Below, piece by piece: positions 1 through 7,112 of a DNA stretch of 18,955 bases; position 1 is the first letter of the stretch; the number at the start of each line of letters is the position of its first letter. The stretch is from Sphaerochaeta sp. UBA5849 (GTDB taxonomy: Bacteria; Spirochaetota; Spirochaetia; Sphaerochaetales; Sphaerochaetaceae), in assembly GCA_002432715.1 (NCBI GenBank), contig DJGJ01000001.1:1-18955 (forward strand). Reading direction: 5' to 3'. Under the pieces are notes generated by a model that was not told the origin of the DNA, made no database searches, and saw only the letters and a program-made list of their open reading frames with translations. The translations under genes were made by a program, and so were the position numbers.

Positions 1-43
1 GCAGGCTTCGCGGCCATGAGGGTAGCGGGATGATGTGAATGTC

Positions 44-90
44 AAGGAGTTTTTTCTCTGATTGGGTAAGGAGTTTTTTCCTTGATTGGC
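44..90. repeat. Imperfect tandem repeat, two 23-24 bp units
   Basis: Unit 1 (44-66) and unit 2 (68-90) both begin AAGGAGTTTTTT and end with GATTGG. They match at 20 of 23 positions and repeat with a period of 24 bp. They lie just downstream of the helicase stop codon (minus strand) and directly abut the hairpin at 89-112. Function is unknown. It may be a local duplication, and its T6 runs could assist plus-strand termination. Confidence 0.6.
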
Positions 91-120
91 CGATTCCTCT
101 TTTGGAGTCGGCTTTCTCTT
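89..120 (+). terminator. Probable intrinsic terminator, plus strand
   Basis: GCCGATTCC (89-97) pairs with GGAGTCGGC (104-112), giving a 9-bp stem with one T.G pair and a 6-base loop. The T-rich stretch TTTCTCTT (113-120) follows. It would terminate a plus-strand gene lying left of the window. On the minus strand the stem is not followed by T residues, so it is a poor terminator for the helicase. Confidence 0.5.
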
Positions 121-124
121 GCTC

Positions 125-2065
125 CTAGTAGATATCCTGCAAACTACTCAGAGAACTGATTGTCCTGCTTGTATACCCATGCAGCGTTGTCTGTACCAGG
201 TCAGGCGGGATTGATTCTAGAAAATATGCTTCTCCTATGGCGGGAGAAGAGTCCACCCACATGGAATTCCTGGCTTTTGCGTAGCGGGTGATGATCAACT
301 CATTCTTTGCACGGGTACAGGCAACATAGAGCACCCTGCGCTCTTCTTCCTCAGCCTCCAGATCGCCGAGGGAACGGGAGTGAGGATACTGTGAAGGAAT
401 TGCTGAAGCAATAAAACAAATCGGCGCTTCGGTACCCTTGGCGCTATGGACAGTGATAAGGGTGAGGGCATCGTCGCTGCTCTTGTTGCTCAACTGGGTG
501 CCATGCATCGGATCAAGGGTGAAATCATCAATGAATTGCCCAAGGGTGGTATACGTACGAGCCACTTTCTCCAGCAACTCCAAATCCTGTTTACGTTGTT
601 TCCAATGGTCATAGCGCTCAGCCAACAGGGGACTCAACTGCTGGATTACCGCCTTGATGCACTTTGCTGGAGTGGATCCAGCTTTCATTGCCGCAGAGAG
701 TGCCTCGGCACTGGGATGGCCCACGCCTACCGCAGTCTCCAAAGCTTGAACGATTGAATTTGCATCCTGCAGATTGCTGACGATACGCTCGGCAGTAACC
801 TCCCCGATGCGGGGAAACAACTGCAGATACCGCATCCATGCAAGGTCGTCGGTGCTGTTTCGCACCAAACGCAACAGGGAAAACACATCCCGTACATGAG
901 CTGACTTGGTCAGCACCAACCCGCCGATGAATCGATAGGGAATCTTGCGACTGATCAGTTCCGCCTCAAGTGTCTTGGCCTCATAGCTGGAACGGTATAA
1001 AACCATGATGTCGGAGAGAGGAATCTTCTGCTCCTGATAGCCCACCACCTGATCGGCGATCCACGAGCATTCATCACTTTGGCTCTCAAAGTCCTCCAAC
1101 CGAACCAAATTCCCGCTTCTGCCCCTGATCGCCTCAAGCTTGTGATGGTAAGGATATGAGGAACACGATAAGAGCCAGTTGGAGACATCCAAAATTTCCT
1201 GGTAACTGCGATAATTGAGTGAAAGCGTAAAGGCAATGCTGTCGCCGAACATGCTCTCAAACTCCAACATATGGGAGAACTCGGCTCCCCGGAACCGATA
1301 AATCGACTGAGCCGGATCGCCGACACAGAACAGCGTCACCTTCTCAGCACAAAAGTGCTTGAGGATGTTGAACTGGATTGGATTGGTATCCTGCATCTCA
1401 TCAACCAGCACCTCATCGAACAACGAACAAACTGCATGCCGTAATGCGGGCTTCTTTGCCAGCGCCTCATCGAACTTGATGAGCAGATCATCGTAGTCAA
1501 GGTAGCCCCGCTCCTCTTTTCTCTGCTGGTACAGGCTGAACATCTGCATGCACAATTGTATCTGCTGATCATCCAAGTCAGTTTGTTCGTGAAGATAGTC
1601 TTCTGTATTTTGAAGTGTGTTGCGGCTGTATGAGTAGAGAGAAAGCAGGTGGTCGGAGCTGGGGAAACCCTGCTTCGGACCCTTGAGGTGTTTGATCAGG
1701 GATTTGCGTACAATGCTCATCAGGTTGTTCTGGTCGTCGGAATCGATGATATTCAACCCGCTGATATCAAAACTCTTGGGAAGCTGACTCATGACCTTCA
1801 GACAAAATGCATGGAACGTGCCCATCTGCACCGCTTCTCCTGAGGGACCAACCTCATGGGCAAGCCTGTGACGAAGCTCCTGAGCCGCACGATTGGTGAA
1901 TGTAACGATGAGAATCCTCTCTGCCTGCGTCCCTTGCATGATCTGGTGCGCGGCTCGTGCAATGATGGTGCGCGTCTTGCCACTACCCGCCCCGGCATTC
2001 ACCAAAATATTGCGGTTGGGTCCGGCATACGTTACAGCATCACGTTGTTGTTGATTGAGTTCCAT
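125..2065 (-). CDS. UvrD/PcrA/Rep-like superfamily 1 ATP-dependent DNA helicase
   Basis: This 646-residue protein carries the full set of SF1A helicase motifs. The Walker A motif GAGSGKT is at residues 25-31 and motif Ia, TFTNRAAQEL, at 55-64. The Walker B-type DEMQDT is at 222-227, GDPAQSIYRFRGA at 249-261, LNYRS at 283-287, TVHSAKG at 538-544 and VACTRAK at 581-587. The family unwinds DNA 3'-to-5' using ATP and acts in repair and in removing RecA or stalled complexes. At 646 residues it is somewhat shorter than E. coli UvrD (about 720) and appears to lack the extra C-terminal module. The start is the ATG at 2065, whose product MELNQQQRDAV is typical of the family; a weak GAGG lies 8-11 bases upstream. 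It is divergent from the lactonase gene. UvrD, PcrA and Rep cannot be told apart from the sequence alone. Confidence 0.93.
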   Translation of the reverse strand: MELNQQQRDAVTYAGPNRNILVNAGAGSGKTRTIIARAAHQIMQGTQAERILIVTFTNRAAQELRHRLAHEVGPSGEAVQMGTFHAFCLKVMSQLPKSFDISGLNIIDSDDQNNLMSIVRKSLIKHLKGPKQGFPSSDHLLSLYSYSRNTLQNTEDYLHEQTDLDDQQIQLCMQMFSLYQQRKEERGYLDYDDLLIKFDEALAKKPALRHAVCSLFDEVLVDEMQDTNPIQFNILKHFCAEKVTLFCVGDPAQSIYRFRGAEFSHMLEFESMFGDSIAFTLSLNYRSYQEILDVSNWLLSCSSYPYHHKLEAIRGRSGNLVRLEDFESQSDECSWIADQVVGYQEQKIPLSDIMVLYRSSYEAKTLEAELISRKIPYRFIGGLVLTKSAHVRDVFSLLRLVRNSTDDLAWMRYLQLFPRIGEVTAERIVSNLQDANSIVQALETAVGVGHPSAEALSAAMKAGSTPAKCIKAVIQQLSPLLAERYDHWKQRKQDLELLEKVARTYTTLGQFIDDFTLDPMHGTQLSNKSSDDALTLITVHSAKGTEAPICFIASAIPSQYPHSRSLGDLEAEEEERRVLYVACTRAKNELIITRYAKARNSMWVDSSPAIGEAYFLESIPPDLVQTTLHGYTSRTISSLSSLQDIY

Positions 2066-2187
2066 TTCATCGCCTCAACATCTGTATAGTCATTACAGCC
2101 TATCACCTCTTGTATCCATTGACTAGAGTCGGGAACTTCTTCTGTGAATATATTTGCTTTTAGCTATTGTGGCGACTACCATAGGCT

Positions 2188-3186
2188 ATGCACACACTGG
2201 TAGTAGGAAGCAGGGTTTCATCGGACAAACAGGGAATAACCTTCTGCTGCTTTGATGAACAGACAGGGGTTATTCAGTACCTCACAGGCATTGACGGAGT
2301 GGAGCAACCCACTTTCCAATGCTTTGATCATGAGAAGAACATACTCTATACAGTCAGTGAGACGGAAACCGACGGTCATGTGTACGGCTTTCACGTCTCA
2401 CCATCATTGAAATGTGAGCAAATTTTGTGTGTTCCCAGCCTTGGGGGCTCTCCCTGCCATCTGGCTCTTGCTCCTTCAGGGGTCGGCCTTGCAATAGCAA
2501 ACTACGCCGACGGGGTGTTCACCTTTCTTGGATTTGGAAAGCCCGACTACAGAGAGACTTTTTCAGGAAAGGGCAAGCATCCAGTACGGCAGGAGGGAAG
2601 CCACATTCACAGCAGTCTCTGGACAGCTGAAGGCTCCTCACTTCTGGTTGCCGACTTGGGACTCGACCGCCTAATCTGGTATAAGGACTCCTTCACTGCC
2701 AAGCAATACATCCAAGTACCACCAGGAACCGGACCACGCCATATGGCCCTTTCATCGGACAAGACCACCCTCTTTGTTGCTGCAGAACTCTCAAGTGAAG
2801 TGCTGGTCATCAAACTAGGACCTGAACCTAGCGTGGTGCAAACCATCAGCACCCTACCCCTTGATTTCACAGATGAGAACACTGCAGCAGACATCCACCT
2901 CTCAGTGGACGGGCGCTTCTTGTACTGCTCCAACCGAGGACACGACAGCATTGCAATGTATGCTGTTGAGCCGGCATCGGGGCTTCTTACCCTTCTCGGC
3001 CATTGCAAGGTGGAAGAGGAGCCCAGGAACTTTTGCATCGACCCATCGGGGGCCTATCTTCTATCGGGCAATGCCAGCAGCAACTCGATAACCGTGCATG
3101 CAATCGATCAAGAGACGGGAATGCTCTCTTCTGCGGTACATCGGCTTGAACTGCAGGCTCCGGTGTGCCTGACCTTCATGACATAG
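2188..3186 (+). CDS. Lactonase-family beta-propeller, probable 6-phosphogluconolactonase (YbhE type)
   Basis: This 332-residue protein matches the seven-bladed propeller family of E. coli YbhE/Pgl. Recognisable blade motifs are SHIHSSLWT (138-146), ADLGLDRL (155-162), GPRHMALS (182-189), then an SNRGHDSIAMY segment, EEPRNFCIDPSG, and a closing SNSITVHAIDQETG blade. YbhE hydrolyses 6-phosphogluconolactone in the oxidative pentose phosphate pathway, but relatives cleave other lactones, so the exact substrate is inferred. There is no signal peptide, so it is probably cytoplasmic. The ATG at 2188 gives the usual N-terminus, entering the first blade at once; only a weak GG lies upstream. It stands alone on the plus strand, with the helicase divergent on its left and the GntR operon converging from its right. 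Confidence 0.85.
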   Translation: MHTLVVGSRVSSDKQGITFCCFDEQTGVIQYLTGIDGVEQPTFQCFDHEKNILYTVSETETDGHVYGFHVSPSLKCEQILCVPSLGGSPCHLALAPSGVGLAIANYADGVFTFLGFGKPDYRETFSGKGKHPVRQEGSHIHSSLWTAEGSSLLVADLGLDRLIWYKDSFTAKQYIQVPPGTGPRHMALSSDKTTLFVAAELSSEVLVIKLGPEPSVVQTISTLPLDFTDENTAADIHLSVDGRFLYCSNRGHDSIAMYAVEPASGLLTLLGHCKVEEEPRNFCIDPSGAYLLSGNASSNSITVHAIDQETGMLSSAVHRLELQAPVCLTFMT

Positions 3187-3212
3187 CAAGAGGGCCGGTT
3201 TCGGCTCTCTTG
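3187..3212. terminator. Hairpin between convergent genes
   Basis: CAAGAGGGCCG (3187-3197) pairs with CGGCTCTCTTG (3202-3212), an 11-bp stem with one G.T pair and loop GTTT. It begins at the base after the lactonase stop and lies 27 bases beyond the last gene of the convergent minus-strand operon. No uninterrupted T run follows on either strand, so it is a weak or bidirectional terminator or an mRNA 3'-end stabiliser. Confidence 0.5.
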
Positions 3213-3239
3213 TACAAAGTCTGTGATTTTGTCTGTTTC

Positions 3240-3407
3240 TTACCAATTCCTCCATACAGTCACCTGGGTGACTGTATCGGAAGGACCGCTCTTGATCGCC
3301 CTGCTCAATACCGACGTACCGAACAGTATACTTATCAGAAGGTAGACTGCCAGGAATATGCCTGCTCCTATCAACATTTTATTACTTCGCTTAAGCTTGG
3401 ATTTCAT
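3240..3407 (-). CDS. Small single-span membrane protein, fourth gene of GntR/ABC operon
   Basis: This is a 55-residue protein with a basic N-terminus (MKSKLKRSNK), one hydrophobic segment at about residues 11-31, and a short polar tail ending in VTVWRNW. By the positive-inside rule the tail would face the periplasm. The start at 3407 is supported by AAGGAGG six bases upstream. The gene overlaps the end of the GntR gene by 17 bp, so translation is likely coupled. I do not recognise a family. From its place after an ABC ATPase, a permease and a GntR regulator, it may be an accessory subunit or a sensor of that transporter; this is inference. A decayed longer gene is possible, but the good ribosome site argues for expression. 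Confidence 0.72.
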   Translation of the reverse strand: MKSKLKRSNKMLIGAGIFLAVYLLISILFGTSVLSRAIKSGPSDTVTQVTVWRNW

Positions 3408-3768
3408 TGCCAACCTCCTTATTGCGTGCATAGTGCTGTAAATCCTCCAAGGTGATGCCCAACGTCTCCATGGTGGAGAACAACTGGGGCAGCTCCCGCT
3501 TGATGAACTTCTCGCGACGCTGCTTGAGCACAAGAGAGCGTGCGTCCTTGGCGGTGAAATATCCGATTCCCCTCTGGTTCTCCAACGTGCCTTCCTCTTG
3601 CAGCATGGCATACGTCCTGATCACGGTGTTGGGATTCACCTCCAACTCCATGGCCATATCGCGTACCGAGGGAATTCGCTGCCCATCCTCCCATACCCTG
3701 TTGAGGATAAGATCATGGATGTACTCGGCTATTTGCAGATAGATGGGAGAGAGTGTATTAAACTGCAT
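3391..3768 (-). CDS. GntR-family transcriptional regulator, YtrA-type
   Basis: This 125-residue protein has an N-terminal GntR winged helix: SPIYLQIAEYIHDLIL (7-22), GQRIPSVRDMA (29-39), then VNPNTVIRTYAMLQEEG (44-60) as recognition helix and RGIGYF (66-71) in the wing. The tail of about 50 residues is too short for a full effector domain, as in the YtrA subfamily, whose members usually repress ABC transporter operons. The start is the ATG at 3768, preceded by GAGGAGG 11 bases upstream. An upstream in-frame extension to 3846 would run deep into the permease gene and does not look like GntR sequence. It overlaps the permease end by 11 bp and the small membrane protein by 17 bp. It probably autoregulates the operon through the palindrome at 5455-5474. 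Being third in the operon is unusual, because YtrA-type regulators are commonly the first gene. Confidence 0.9.
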   Translation of the reverse strand: MQFNTLSPIYLQIAEYIHDLILNRVWEDGQRIPSVRDMAMELEVNPNTVIRTYAMLQEEGTLENQRGIGYFTAKDARSLVLKQRREKFIKRELPQLFSTMETLGITLEDLQHYARNKEVGNEIQA

Positions 3769-4549
3769 CTGTTGCCTGGACCTCCTCAACCCTGAAGTAC
3801 GCAGTAACCAAACAGAATAGCGGCAAAACTGCGTAGTATAAAACATTGGTTATACCGGAGAACACCTTCAAAGCTGTGAGGGAGTTCTGCAGGTACCTGG
3901 AGTCGAAGTACATGAACGAATCAAACATCTGCATTGAAGAACCAAATTTGATGGCGAACACAATCCTGGTGAACAAAAGCGCCAGGGAACCAAGGCCGAG
4001 AAAGACTACCCCGACAGCCAGAACCGTCTTGATGAAATGTCCCTTGTGGAAGAATGTCGCGCCCAACAGGAACACCGAATTCCATACCCAGTACTGAGCC
4101 AACAGCGACCAAAGCTCATTGTCTCTGAACGGGTTGAACAAACCAATCGGACTGCCGAAAATCAGAAGCTGAATCGGCTCGGTCACCACACTGGTCAAGA
4201 AGAACAGCAGAGTCAAAGCAATCGGATAGCCAATAGTAGACACCAAAGCCTTGGACAAAAACTTCTCCAGATTTGTTGCAGGAAGCATCAACCAATTATG
4301 CTGGGCGTCCTTGCTGAACATATCCTCACTGAAAAGCATGCTGGTGGTGATGAAACCGCCGAGAAGCAAAAAGCCGGGAAACATTTCCGAATATACTTCC
4401 ATCGGAAAAGAAGAACCGGTATACCGGGCCACCAGACTCTGCATGGTCTCAAAAGCAAAGAGCAGCAACACTATCACCAAACCATACGTCGAGTAGTCCT
4501 TCTGACCGATCTTCCATTCCCGCTTGAGCAATGCGAGCAATCTATTCAT
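3758..4549 (-). CDS. ABC-2 type transporter permease subunit
   Basis: This 263-residue integral membrane protein has about six hydrophobic segments: about 20-40, 57-72, 105-122, a pair in 147-200, and one near the C-terminus at about 236-252. The motif SKDAQHNWLMLPATNLEKFLSKAL, whose core is LMLPATNLEKF, resembles the cytoplasmic loop typical of ABC-2 permeases linked to YtrB-like ATPases. It would pair with the ATPase encoded just upstream, whose gene it overlaps by 4 bp (4546-4549). Its end overlaps the GntR gene by 11 bp. The substrate cannot be read from the sequence. Related GntR-controlled exporters respond to cell-wall-active antibiotics or other envelope stress. Confidence 0.85.
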   Translation of the reverse strand: MNRLLALLKREWKIGQKDYSTYGLVIVLLLFAFETMQSLVARYTGSSFPMEVYSEMFPGFLLLGGFITTSMLFSEDMFSKDAQHNWLMLPATNLEKFLSKALVSTIGYPIALTLLFFLTSVVTEPIQLLIFGSPIGLFNPFRDNELWSLLAQYWVWNSVFLLGATFFHKGHFIKTVLAVGVVFLGLGSLALLFTRIVFAIKFGSSMQMFDSFMYFDSRYLQNSLTALKVFSGITNVLYYAVLPLFCLVTAYFRVEEVQATDAV

Positions 4550-5433
4550 CGTACACCTCCCATAGTTCCCTTTGAGGTCTGGATAACCACATTGAACAGG
4601 GTTTCCAAGTCCAAAGGCTGACCCTCAGAATCGTCGCCTCGCTCACTGAGCACCATCCAGCCGCCAAGCACTTTCTCCGTATACAGCGTGTTCTCCTTGC
4701 TGGGTTCGCTGGTGGTAAGGTTGAGGACATATTTGTCCGAAACACTGGCAACCGTGTCGTTGAAAATAACCGAACCGTCATGCAGGATGATGATCGGGTC
4801 GATCAGGTTTTCCATATCACGCACCTGGTGCGTTGAAATAATGAACGTCCTGTTCTCCGTCATCGCTGAAGCGACCGTCTGCCTGAACTGCCGTTTCGAA
4901 GGAATATCCAGCCCATTGGTAGGTTCATCAAGCATAAGCAGGGCGGTATTCGACGCAAGACCGAAGGACAGCAGGACCTTCTTCTTCTGTCCCAAGGACA
5001 TCTGATCCAGTCGCTGGTTCAAATCAACATCGAAATCCTTGCAATACACACCAAACATCGTATGGTCGAAACGAGGATAGAAAGGACTGAGCATCGCCAG
5101 ATACTCATTCGCTTTCATTTTCGGAAGCGGAAACTCTTCAGGCAGATAAAAAATCTCCTGCAACAGGGAGGGAGCCCTCTTTTGGGGGTTCTGTCCAAAC
5201 ACTTCAACCTTCCCGCCCTGTACGAACAGTTGGCCGCTGAGCAACTTGAGCAAGGTGGTCTTGCCCGCCCCGTTCTTTCCCAACAATCCGTAAATATTTC
5301 CCCTGTGAATCTCCAGATCCAAACCGGAGAACAACGGTTTGCTCTGGTATGAGAATGAGATATCGGTCATACGAACAACGACATCCCCTTCCATCCCATA
5401 CCCTGATGATACTACTACTTCCTGGCTTGCCAT
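4546..5433 (-). CDS. ABC transporter ATP-binding protein
   Basis: This 295-residue ATPase has Walker A GKNGAGKTT (52-60), a signature region MSLGQKKK (145-152), Walker B ALLMLDEP (164-171), a D-loop (NGLD, 173-176) and the switch histidine in STHQ (H202). The signature departs from LSGGQ (SLGQK), as in the YtrB/EcsA-like exporter ATPases. Residues after about 230 form a C-terminal extension of unknown role. The start at 5433 is supported by AGGAGG five bases upstream; internal methionines at residues 14 and 22 have no comparable site. It is the first gene of the four-gene operon and powers the ABC-2 permease next to it. A promoter and a palindromic operator lie directly upstream. Confidence 0.93.
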   Translation of the reverse strand: MASQEVVVSSGYGMEGDVVVRMTDISFSYQSKPLFSGLDLEIHRGNIYGLLGKNGAGKTTLLKLLSGQLFVQGGKVEVFGQNPQKRAPSLLQEIFYLPEEFPLPKMKANEYLAMLSPFYPRFDHTMFGVYCKDFDVDLNQRLDQMSLGQKKKVLLSFGLASNTALLMLDEPTNGLDIPSKRQFRQTVASAMTENRTFIISTHQVRDMENLIDPIIILHDGSVIFNDTVASVSDKYVLNLTTSEPSKENTLYTEKVLGGWMVLSERGDDSEGQPLDLETLFNVVIQTSKGTMGGVR

Positions 5434-5454
5434 GCATGCCTCCTAATCTGCTAC

Positions 5455-5474
5455 TGTAATAGCTATCTAATACA
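5455..5474. promoter_or_regulatory. Palindromic operator candidate for the GntR regulator
   Basis: TGTAATAGCTATCTAATACA is a 20-bp palindrome with 16 of 20 positions symmetric (pattern TGTAnTAGnTAnCTAnTACA). It covers the predicted -10 box of the ABC/GntR operon and lies 21 bp upstream of the ATPase start codon, just beyond its ribosome site. A bound dimer of the GntR protein would block RNA polymerase. Assigning it to this regulator is inference from position and symmetry. Confidence 0.65.
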
Positions 5475-5495
5475 CCAATATTGTAATCATGTCCA
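5467..5495 (-). promoter_or_regulatory. Promoter of the ABC/GntR operon
   Basis: On the minus strand, TGGACA (5495-5490) is followed after exactly 17 bases by TATTAG (5472-5467), a fair sigma-70-type pair. The start of transcription would fall near 5460, giving a leader of about 27 bases with AGGAGG ahead of the ATPase ATG. The -10 box is inside the palindrome at 5455-5474. Confidence 0.55.
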
Positions 5496-5668
5496 GCCCT
5501 TTACCTTGAAAACCACACAATTTTTTCCCATTTTTTTCAGCATAGGAACTTTTTCGAAATTTCTAGACAATTGCCAAACTATCACTAGCAAATTTGATAA
5601 GAAGCTGGTAGTATCGTTTCTTGCGCATTGGCCTTCCAATGTGCAGACAAGAACATCCTTCACCTCTC

Positions 5669-5696
5669 TTGAGAGAGGGTGGGAAACACTTTATAT
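5669..5696 (+). promoter_or_regulatory. Promoter candidate for the diaminobutyrate pathway genes
   Basis: TTGAGA (5669-5674) is followed after 16 bases by TTATAT (5691-5696). Transcription would begin near 5703, which puts the hairpin at 5704-5720 at the very 5' end of the message. The pair is the best match I see in the region but has not been compared with other promoters of this organism. Confidence 0.45.
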
Positions 5697-5703
5697 GAAA
5701 GGG

Positions 5704-5720
5704 CTGGATGTAACATCCAG
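5704..5720 (+). promoter_or_regulatory. Perfect hairpin in leader of aminotransferase mRNA
   Basis: CTGGATG (5704-5710) pairs perfectly with CATCCAG (5714-5720) around a TAA loop, followed by a run of seven A (5723-5729). It lies 36 bases upstream of the start codon and leaves the ribosome site free. A 5'-terminal stabilising stem is the simplest reading; a regulatory switch is possible, but no known riboswitch class is recognisable. Confidence 0.5.
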
Positions 5721-5756
5721 ACAAAAAAACACCATGGTATAGAAGGAATAAGGGTA

Positions 5757-7112
5757 ATGAACGAATCTACCAACCAATTCTATCTTGATCGTCAGAATCA
5801 AACCGAATCCAATGCACGCACGTATCCCCGAAAATTCCCCATCGCAATCAAAGAAGCCAAAGGCTCATACCTTATCGATGTAGAGGGCAATACTTACCTC
5901 GATTTCCTCTGTGGTGCAGGCACCCTTGCCCTTGGACACAACGACGATGAAGTAAACCAGGCGATGGTCAACCTTTTGACCAACAACTTTCCCCTTCACA
6001 CCCTGGACCTCACCACCCCGATCAAAGATACTTTTGTTCAAACCCTTTTCAATCTTCTTCCTGAAGAGCTTAAAAACAACGGGAAAATCCAGTTCTGCAG
6101 TCCCAGCGGAACCGACGCAGTCGATGCGGCGATCAAGCTGTGCAAGACGGCAACCGGTCGCTCTTCAATCATCGCCTTCAGCGGCGGCTACCATGGAATG
6201 GGACATGGAGCCCTTGCCTTAACCGGAAATCTCAATGCAAAGAGCCAGGTCAACGGCCTGATGCCCGATGTACATTTCTTCCCCTACCCCTACTCCTATC
6301 GCTGCCCATTTGGTTTGGGTGGTGAAGCAGGAATCGACGCAGCCTGTGCAGTCTTTGAGCGCACGCTCAAGGACCCCGAGAGCGGTATTACCAAGCCTGC
6401 AGCCGTCATCCTGGAAACCATCCAGGGAGAAGGCGGCGTAGTACCCGCTCCCATTAAATTCCTGCAGACGGTTCGCCGTGTGACCAAGGAACTCGACATC
6501 CCCATGATCGTCGATGAAATCCAGTGCGGAATCGGCCGTTCGGGCAAGTTCTTCGCCTTCGAGTATGCCGATATCGTACCCGATATCATCCTTGCATCCA
6601 AGGCGATCGGGGGATCGCAGCCGATGAGCGTAGTCATCTATCACAAGGATCTGGATGCCTGGCAGCCGGGTGCCCATGCAGGAACCTTCCGCGGCAACCA
6701 GCTGGCCATGGCGGCCGGTACGGTAGTCATGAAGCGGGTGAGCAAACCCGAGTTTTTGGCCGAAGTGATTGAGAAAGGAAAAATGATCGAGGACCACATG
6801 ACAAAGTTGATGCAGGAAGTCTCCATCATCGGGGACGTCCGCAGCAAAGGCTTGATGCTCGGCATCGAATTCGTCGATCCCCTCGGGCAGAAAGACCAGC
6901 TCGGCTCTCTCCCCCAAAGCGGCGTCATTGCAGCCAAGGTGCAGAAAGAGTGCTTCAACAACCACCTGATCATGGAAAAAGGGGGAAGGTACGGTTCGGT
7001 CATGCGCTGCCTGTGCGCTCTCAACGTTACCAAGGATGAGGTCAAGCTCATGCTCGATATCGCCGAGAAGGCAATCCGCAAGGTGGATGCAGATGTCAAT
7101 TCCCACCGATAA
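5757..7112 (+). CDS. dat: Diaminobutyrate--2-oxoglutarate aminotransferase (class III PLP aminotransferase)
   Basis: This 451-residue class III aminotransferase is expected to make L-2,4-diaminobutyrate from aspartate 4-semialdehyde with glutamate as amino donor. The PLP site shows as CSPSGTDAVDAAIK (114-127), GGYHGMGHG (143-151), the Asp of VDEIQCGIGRSGKF (D253), and the Schiff-base lysine in ASKAIGG (K282). The start at 5757 (MNESTNQFYLDRQ) has AAGGA at 5743-5747 and AAGGG at 5750-5754; earlier in-frame ATGs lie in the structured leader. Its end overlaps the decarboxylase gene by 20 bp. The pairing of these two enzymes is what argues for diaminobutyrate rather than GABA or ornithine as substrate. 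No ectoine genes (ectA, ectC) are adjacent. Confidence 0.88.
   Translation: MNESTNQFYLDRQNQTESNARTYPRKFPIAIKEAKGSYLIDVEGNTYLDFLCGAGTLALGHNDDEVNQAMVNLLTNNFPLHTLDLTTPIKDTFVQTLFNLLPEELKNNGKIQFCSPSGTDAVDAAIKLCKTATGRSSIIAFSGGYHGMGHGALALTGNLNAKSQVNGLMPDVHFFPYPYSYRCPFGLGGEAGIDAACAVFERTLKDPESGITKPAAVILETIQGEGGVVPAPIKFLQTVRRVTKELDIPMIVDEIQCGIGRSGKFFAFEYADIVPDIILASKAIGGSQPMSVVIYHKDLDAWQPGAHAGTFRGNQLAMAAGTVVMKRVSKPEFLAEVIEKGKMIEDHMTKLMQEVSIIGDVRSKGLMLGIEFVDPLGQKDQLGSLPQSGVIAAKVQKECFNNHLIMEKGGRYGSVMRCLCALNVTKDEVKLMLDIAEKAIRKVDADVNSHR

Larger units (their letters stand above)
5434..5756. other. Divergent intergenic region (323 bp)
   Basis: There is no credible gene here. The left end holds the minus-strand promoter and operator of the ABC/GntR operon. 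The right end holds a plus-strand promoter candidate and three hairpins ahead of the diaminobutyrate genes. Hairpin 1 is 5623-5644 (GCGCATTGG / CCAATGTGC, loop CCTT). Hairpin 2 is 5661-5681 (8 pairs with one bulged G). Hairpin 3 is 5704-5720. I see nothing identifiable in about 5500-5620, which is T-rich and A-rich. Confidence 0.6.

Noticed and set aside
3769..3846. N-terminal extension of the GntR regulator
   Set aside because: The extra 26 residues are the permease gene read in another frame. The ATG at 3768 has a ribosome site and gives the standard GntR N-terminus.
5623..5681. Two stem-loops considered as an ANTAR-target or riboswitch leader
   Set aside because: The loops and spacing do not fit the paired hexaloop ANTAR pattern, and no conserved riboswitch core is visible.
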